DNA of 17,660 bases from contig JAEXTI010000267.1 in NCBI GenBank assembly GCA_023406965.1, forward strand, positions 1 to 17,660, read 5' to 3'. A program made the translations under genes and the position numbers. This stretch comes from Chloroflexota bacterium. Its GTDB lineage: Bacteria > Chloroflexota > Anaerolineae > Anaerolineales > Anaerolineaceae. A model generated the notes under the pieces. It saw only the letters and a program-made list of their open reading frames with translations, was not told where the DNA came from and searched no databases. Within the stretch, counting starts at the first letter, position 1; each line of letters opens with the position of its first letter. This document shows, piece by piece, positions 14,013 through 17,660 of the stretch.

Positions 14013-16013
14013 TTAAACTGTCGACTTCTTGGTGATGACCGCGACGCCATAGGGCGGAAGTTCCAGCGTGGTGTCTACATCAGCCTGGGTTATGGCATCA
14101 TAGGCAGGCCAGGGCAAGTTTACAACCTGGGCGCTGCGGTTGTGGTTAATCAGGATATGATGGATGATATATACATTGTCCATTCGGCGAAGGAGTTGGA
14201 CGCCGGGCGGGGTAATGAACGGTTCGCGGACGCTGGCTATTTGGGCGAGACGAGCTATGAATGCCGCCTGGGCTTTTTCGTCCAGGCAGCAGCCAACAGT
14301 GTAGACCTGACCGGTGCGGACGCCATGCTGGGTGATGGCAGGCTGGCCATCGAGCCAGCCATTGCTGGCGCCGTAGCGTGCCAATATGGTGACGTTGTCG
14401 TCCAGAATGTTCAATGTCTCGGCCCATTTTTTCGTGACCCCGGTGAACCAGTCGCTCGTCACGGGGGCATCTTCATCCAGGGCGTAATATTCGTTGACCT
14501 CAACCCCAGCCAGTGCGCTTAACAAACCTGGCTGGCGAGAAGGAAGTAAGGCGTTTGCGCGATCTTTGAGCCCAGTGCGGGCTCCAAGAACCAGTATGCC
14601 TCCACCTTCCACAAACTGACGCAACGTTTGGACACGCTTTTCATCGATGATCGTTAATCCAGGCACAAAAACAACCCGGTATCCAAACAAAGGCGCGTCG
14701 GCAGAGACAATATCCGTGGAGATGTTGAGCGAGTTGAGCGGTTTGGCATAGCTGAGCAGGTGATCTACGTAGTTGAAATCTTGGTGATGGGGCTGCCATT
14801 GGGTGGACCAGCGGCTTTCGTAATCGTTCAAGATTGCAACGCGCGACGTGACGCGGGAGCCGCCCAGGATGGGTGAAAGGCGCTCGAATTCTTCGGCGAT
14901 CTGCCGGGCTTCGCTGTAGAATGGCCTTGGTCGGCCTGAGGCATCTACCAGGGTGCCATGCAATTGTTCCTGCCCACCCAGGGCAGAGCGCCACTGCCAG
15001 TACAGGAATCCATCCGCTCCGCGACCAACCGCCTGCCAGGCCATGGCGCGGGCCTCACCTTTGTTCAGCGAGTTGTTGATTCGCGACCAATTGACATTGC
15101 CGGGCTGGGTTTCCATAACCCAAAAATTCTTGCGCTTGAAACCGCGGGTCAGGTCATGGATCGCAGTTGTGGCGGCAGGATTGTTGTGTCCGGTGCCGAT
15201 ATACCAATCCCAGGTGGCTAAATCGAGGTCGGCTGACATTTCGTAATGGTCGAGGCCATCAAACCAACCCATGAAGTTATGGGTGATCCAGACAGAAGGG
15301 CTTAGGTGAGGGCGGATTTGGTCAATTTGGAGTTTTTGGAAGGCGCGATAGTTATTAGTGATGAAACGCTTGAATTCCAGCATTAAGCCGGGGTTGTGCC
15401 CGCCGATGGGGATGGGAAGCTGGCTCCAGTCATTGTAGGTTTGACTCCAGTAAGCTGTGCTCCAACGGGCGTTTAATTCAGCCAGGCTTCCATACTGATT
15501 TTGCAAGAACTGTTGGAAAGCTGCCTGGCAACGCGGACAATAGCAAACCCGACTGAACTCGTTGTCGATTTGCCAGCCGATGACGTTTGGATTGGGACCA
15601 AAATGCTCAGCCATGGCTTTCGCGATGCGCTCGGTAGCGATGTGCATTTCAGGTGAAGTCACACAGTAATGGCAGCGATTACCAAATTGGGCGCGTAGCC
15701 CAGAGGCTTCCAGGGCCATCAGGTCGGGGTATTGATAACACAACCACGCGGGTGGAGCAGCGGTGGGTGTTCCTAGCACCGTTTGAATACCTTGTGCAGC
15801 CAGCAGCTCAATGGCGCGGTCCAGCCAACCGAATTCGAAGTGCCCGCTTTCGGGCTCGAGGGTTGACCAGGCAAACTCGGCCAGGCGGGCCACCGTGAAC
15901 CTGGCTTCCTTCATCAGACGCACATCTTCATCCCAACGCTCTTCGGGCCAGTGCTCTGGGTACCAGGCGGCCCCAATGTGTAACCGGGGGAAGATTGAGG
16001 TGGATTCGGGCAT
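14013..16013 (-). CDS. GH42 beta-galactosidase
   Basis: 666 residues; ATG at 16011-16013 with GGAGG six bases upstream. GH42 features: HIGAAWYPEHWPEERWDEDV (12-31), RLAEFAWSTLEP (43-54), GTPTAAPPAWL (81-91), GWQIDNEF (146-153) with acid/base E152, and FWVMETQPG (297-305) with nucleophile E301. Zinc-site cysteines C114, C157, C159 and C162 (in GNRC and CYCPRC) match the metal-binding cluster of the Thermus A4-type enzyme. The C-terminal half should be the trimerisation domain (about 390-600) and a small beta domain. There is no signal peptide, so it likely acts on short imported beta-galactosides; galacto-oligosaccharides from plant galactan are plausible. It lies 18 bp downstream of aroQ and is probably co-transcribed. 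Confidence 0.93.
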   Translation of the reverse strand: MPESTSIFPRLHIGAAWYPEHWPEERWDEDVRLMKEARFTVARLAEFAWSTLEPESGHFEFGWLDRAIELLAAQGIQTVLGTPTAAPPAWLCYQYPDLMALEASGLRAQFGNRCHYCVTSPEMHIATERIAKAMAEHFGPNPNVIGWQIDNEFSRVCYCPRCQAAFQQFLQNQYGSLAELNARWSTAYWSQTYNDWSQLPIPIGGHNPGLMLEFKRFITNNYRAFQKLQIDQIRPHLSPSVWITHNFMGWFDGLDHYEMSADLDLATWDWYIGTGHNNPAATTAIHDLTRGFKRKNFWVMETQPGNVNWSRINNSLNKGEARAMAWQAVGRGADGFLYWQWRSALGGQEQLHGTLVDASGRPRPFYSEARQIAEEFERLSPILGGSRVTSRVAILNDYESRWSTQWQPHHQDFNYVDHLLSYAKPLNSLNISTDIVSADAPLFGYRVVFVPGLTIIDEKRVQTLRQFVEGGGILVLGARTGLKDRANALLPSRQPGLLSALAGVEVNEYYALDEDAPVTSDWFTGVTKKWAETLNILDDNVTILARYGASNGWLDGQPAITQHGVRTGQVYTVGCCLDEKAQAAFIARLAQIASVREPFITPPGVQLLRRMDNVYIIHHILINHNRSAQVVNLPWPAYDAITQADVDTTLELPPYGVAVITKKSTV

Positions 16014-16031
16014 GAAGACCTCCAGGTAGGA

Positions 16032-16502
16032 TTATTTTGTAGCAGCGGGGGATTGGTCTTGAAGGTGATCGAGCAATGCTTGCAGTGCGTAAATGTAGCC
16101 ACGCCAGCCAAAACCGCATATCTGACCCACGCACACCGGGGCAAGCATGGAGGTGTGCCGGAAGGGTTCGCGGGCGTGGATGTTGGATAGGTGGACCTCC
16201 ACCGTTGGCAGGCGGACGGCGCTGATAGCATCCCGCAGGGCAATACTGGTGTGAGTATAACCGCCGGGATTGATGATGATCCCACTGGCCCAATTCATTG
16301 CATCCTGAATCGCATCGATGAGCACGCCTTCATGGTTGGATTGATTTGAACGGATCGAGACGCCAAGATGATGAGCCTCTGCCGTCACCGCCGCGTTGAT
16401 CTCCGCAAGGGTCTTGCGTCCGTAGACGCCAGGCTCGCGGATGCCGAGCATGTTGAGGTTTGGGCCGTGAAGAAGGAGAATTGAGACCGGTTGTGTACTC
16501 AA
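16032..16502 (-). CDS. aroQ: Type II 3-dehydroquinate dehydratase
   Basis: 156 residues. It catalyses dehydration of 3-dehydroquinate to 3-dehydroshikimate, the third step of the shikimate pathway, as a cytosolic dodecamer. Type II signatures are [20 protein letters not shown] (9-28), with lid Arg R22 and catalytic Tyr Y27, [12 protein letters not shown] (54-65), [16 protein letters not shown] (77-92), [17 protein letters not shown] (102-118) with E102, H104 and R115, and [11 protein letters not shown] (130-140). Length is normal (about 145-155). The start ATG overlaps the aroB stop as ATGA (16499-16502), so the two are translationally coupled. The gene is complete and appears functional. Confidence 0.95.
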   Translation of the reverse strand: MSTQPVSILLLHGPNLNMLGIREPGVYGRKTLAEINAAVTAEAHHLGVSIRSNQSNHEGVLIDAIQDAMNWASGIIINPGGYTHTSIALRDAISAVRLPTVEVHLSNIHAREPFRHTSMLAPVCVGQICGFGWRGYIYALQALLDHLQDQSPAATK

Positions 16503-17660
16503 GGTTTGTCTGCAATCATCATTTGCTGGACCACTTCTTCGACCAGATCGTGGGGTACGCTTTGGTTGATTTCAACCTGGCCGATTTTGATAGGGAGAAC
16601 CCAGCGGATTGAATTTCCACGCTTCTTTTTGTCGCGGAGGATGGTGTTAAGTATAGAGTCAATTGGCAAAGCTGGCAAGCGGACCGGCAGCCCGCAATGT
16701 TCCAGAACTTCACCGATGCGTGTGGCCAGAGCGGCCGGGGCTAACCCCAGTGCCTGGGCGAAATGTGCCGCAGCGAGCATTCCCAGGCCGACAGCTTCGC
16801 CATGTCGGAGAGTGTAACCGCTGGTTTGTTCAACGGCATGGCCCAGTGTGTGACCCAGGTTCAAGGCAGCCCGGCGGCCTCGTTCAAAGGGATCTTCTTC
16901 TACGACATCGATTTTTACGCGCACTGCTCGCGCCAGCAGTTCTGCACCAGCGGCGCCCCACCAATGTTCGAACTGCCCTGCGGTGGATTCTATACTCTCG
17001 AAGAGCGTAGGATCACTGATCACGCCGTGCTTAATGGCTTCTACCAGCCCCGAGCGCAGTTCTTCAATTGGGAGGGTGGAGAGTACTGTCGGGTCCACAA
17101 TGACGGCTTCGGGTTGTTTGAATGCGCCTACCAGGTTTTTGCCCTGAGGCATGTCTACCCCCGTCTTCCCGCCAACGCTAGAATCCACCATAGCTAATAG
17201 GGTGGTGGGGACCTGAATAAAACGCAACCCGCGCAGGTATGTCGCGGCAGCAAAACCGGCAACATCGCCAGTGACGCCACCACCCAGGGCTAAGATGATA
17301 TCGTGGCGGTCGATTTCATGGGCTAGAAACTGGCCGTACAGATTTTCCACAGCAGCTAGATTCTTGAATGCTTCACCATCCGGCAGCGTGCATGAGCGAG
17401 GTTGGTATCCGGCAGCTGAAAGCGCATCGAAAACCTGTTCGGCATAAAGCTTGCTAACCGTTGGGTTTGCGACCACGGCTACGCGGACACCTTTTGACAA
17501 GCCGGCAGCGTGCAAGACTGCCCCGAGCAAATTGAGGCTTCCATTGCCAATGAAGATTGGATACTGTCCGGTGGTGTGGCGCACGGGGAGATAAATGCAG
17601 CGGGCAACCGGCACGATCTGATCTACAATCTCGCCAATGGAAAGCGCCGTGGTGTCAATC
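16499..17660 (-). CDS. aroB: 3-dehydroquinate synthase, apparently fused to shikimate kinase; 5' end cut
   Basis: From the window edge the frame is open into a full AroB module. AroB residues are numbered from a GTG codon at 17614: NAD-binding GGGVTGD (111-117), [20 protein letters not shown] (135-154), and zinc ligands E192 (GLVEAIKHG), H255 ([10 protein letters not shown]) and H271 (LRHGEAV). It converts DAHP to 3-dehydroquinate. Upstream of that GTG the same frame has no stop and reads [16 protein letters not shown], which resembles the C-terminal end of shikimate kinase (typically DTTGLSPEEV...). No ribosome site precedes the GTG. A shikimate kinase-AroB fusion (AroKB), as known in Thermotoga, is therefore the likely form, but only about 15 residues of the kinase part are visible. 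Downstream aroQ overlaps by 4 bp. Confidence 0.9.
   Translation of the reverse strand, partial: IDTTALSIGEIVDQIVPVARCIYLPVRHTTGQYPIFIGNGSLNLLGAVLHAAGLSKGVRVAVVANPTVSKLYAEQVFDALSAAGYQPRSCTLPDGEAFKNLAAVENLYGQFLAHEIDRHDIILALGGGVTGDVAGFAAATYLRGLRFIQVPTTLLAMVDSSVGGKTGVDMPQGKNLVGAFKQPEAVIVDPTVLSTLPIEELRSGLVEAIKHGVISDPTLFESIESTAGQFEHWWGAAGAELLARAVRVKIDVVEEDPFERGRRAALNLGHTLGHAVEQTSGYTLRHGEAVGLGMLAAAHFAQALGLAPAALATRIGEVLEHCGLPVRLPALPIDSILNTILRDKKKRGNSIRWVLPIKIGQVEINQSVPHDLVEEVVQQMMIADKP

Noticed and set aside
14142..14522. Plus-strand frames within the GH42 gene (also 15653-15898)
   Set aside because: They are antisense shadows of a GH42 frame with intact catalytic and zinc-binding residues.
1..17660. 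Mobile elements, tRNA or rRNA genes, phage or defence islands
   Set aside because: No transposase, integrase, terminal inverted repeats, target duplications, tRNA cloverleaf or defence-family motifs were recognised on either strand.

Overview
The window looks like chromosomal DNA of a free-living, probably anaerobic, carbohydrate-using bacterium, most likely Chloroflexota (Anaerolineae-like). This is inferred from the gene mix, not from a marker gene. Pointers are the plant-type leucine-rich-repeat secreted protein ending in a short FLPxVLR-like hydrophobic tail, an UroD/MtaA-like protein of the HSDHSIP subtype, a shikimate kinase/dehydroquinate synthase fusion, mixed ATG/GTG/TTG starts and moderately high GC. 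I see no rRNA, tRNA, CRISPR array, insertion sequence or phage gene.

Layout. (1) Positions 1-2554, minus strand: a compact operon reading leftward, UroD/MtaA-like protein, then a jelly-roll (DUF1961/YesU-like) protein, then a tandem GNAT acetyltransferase that runs off the left edge and overlaps its predecessor by ATGA. (2) Positions 2685-9879, plus strand: two nearly identical small tubby/LURP-one-like proteins, a DnaE2/ImuC-type DNA polymerase III alpha subunit (TTG start), a GH36 alpha-galactosidase overlapping it by 14 bp, and a cyclic-nucleotide-binding GGDEF diguanylate cyclase overlapping that by 4 bp. A bidirectional hairpin terminator at 9900-9934 ends this block. (3) Positions 9951-11039, minus: a GH172 (DUF2961) enzyme, divergent from (4) the plus-strand LRR protein at 11266-12501; good promoters face both ways between them. 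(5) Positions 12559-13367, minus: a xylose-isomerase-like TIM-barrel epimerase/isomerase gene broken by a one-base deletion in a G run. It is divergent from (6) a two-CBS-domain protein (13554-13997, plus). (7) Positions 14013-17660, minus: aroK-aroB fusion (entering from the right edge), aroQ and a GH42 beta-galactosidase, tightly packed.

How the genes fit together. Carbohydrate breakdown is the recurring theme: GH36, GH42, GH172, a sugar isomerase-like protein and a jelly-roll protein. No transporter or sugar regulator gene is visible and the genes are scattered over several transcription units, so this is not a classic polysaccharide-utilisation locus. The shikimate genes are housekeeping and appear co-transcribed with the beta-galactosidase. 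The least expected arrangement is the 2.7-9.9 kb block, where lesion-bypass-type polymerase, alpha-galactosidase and second-messenger signalling genes overlap translationally downstream of a duplicated tubby-like gene. I found no clear-cut undescribed system. That block and the frameshifted isomerase are the most worthwhile leads.
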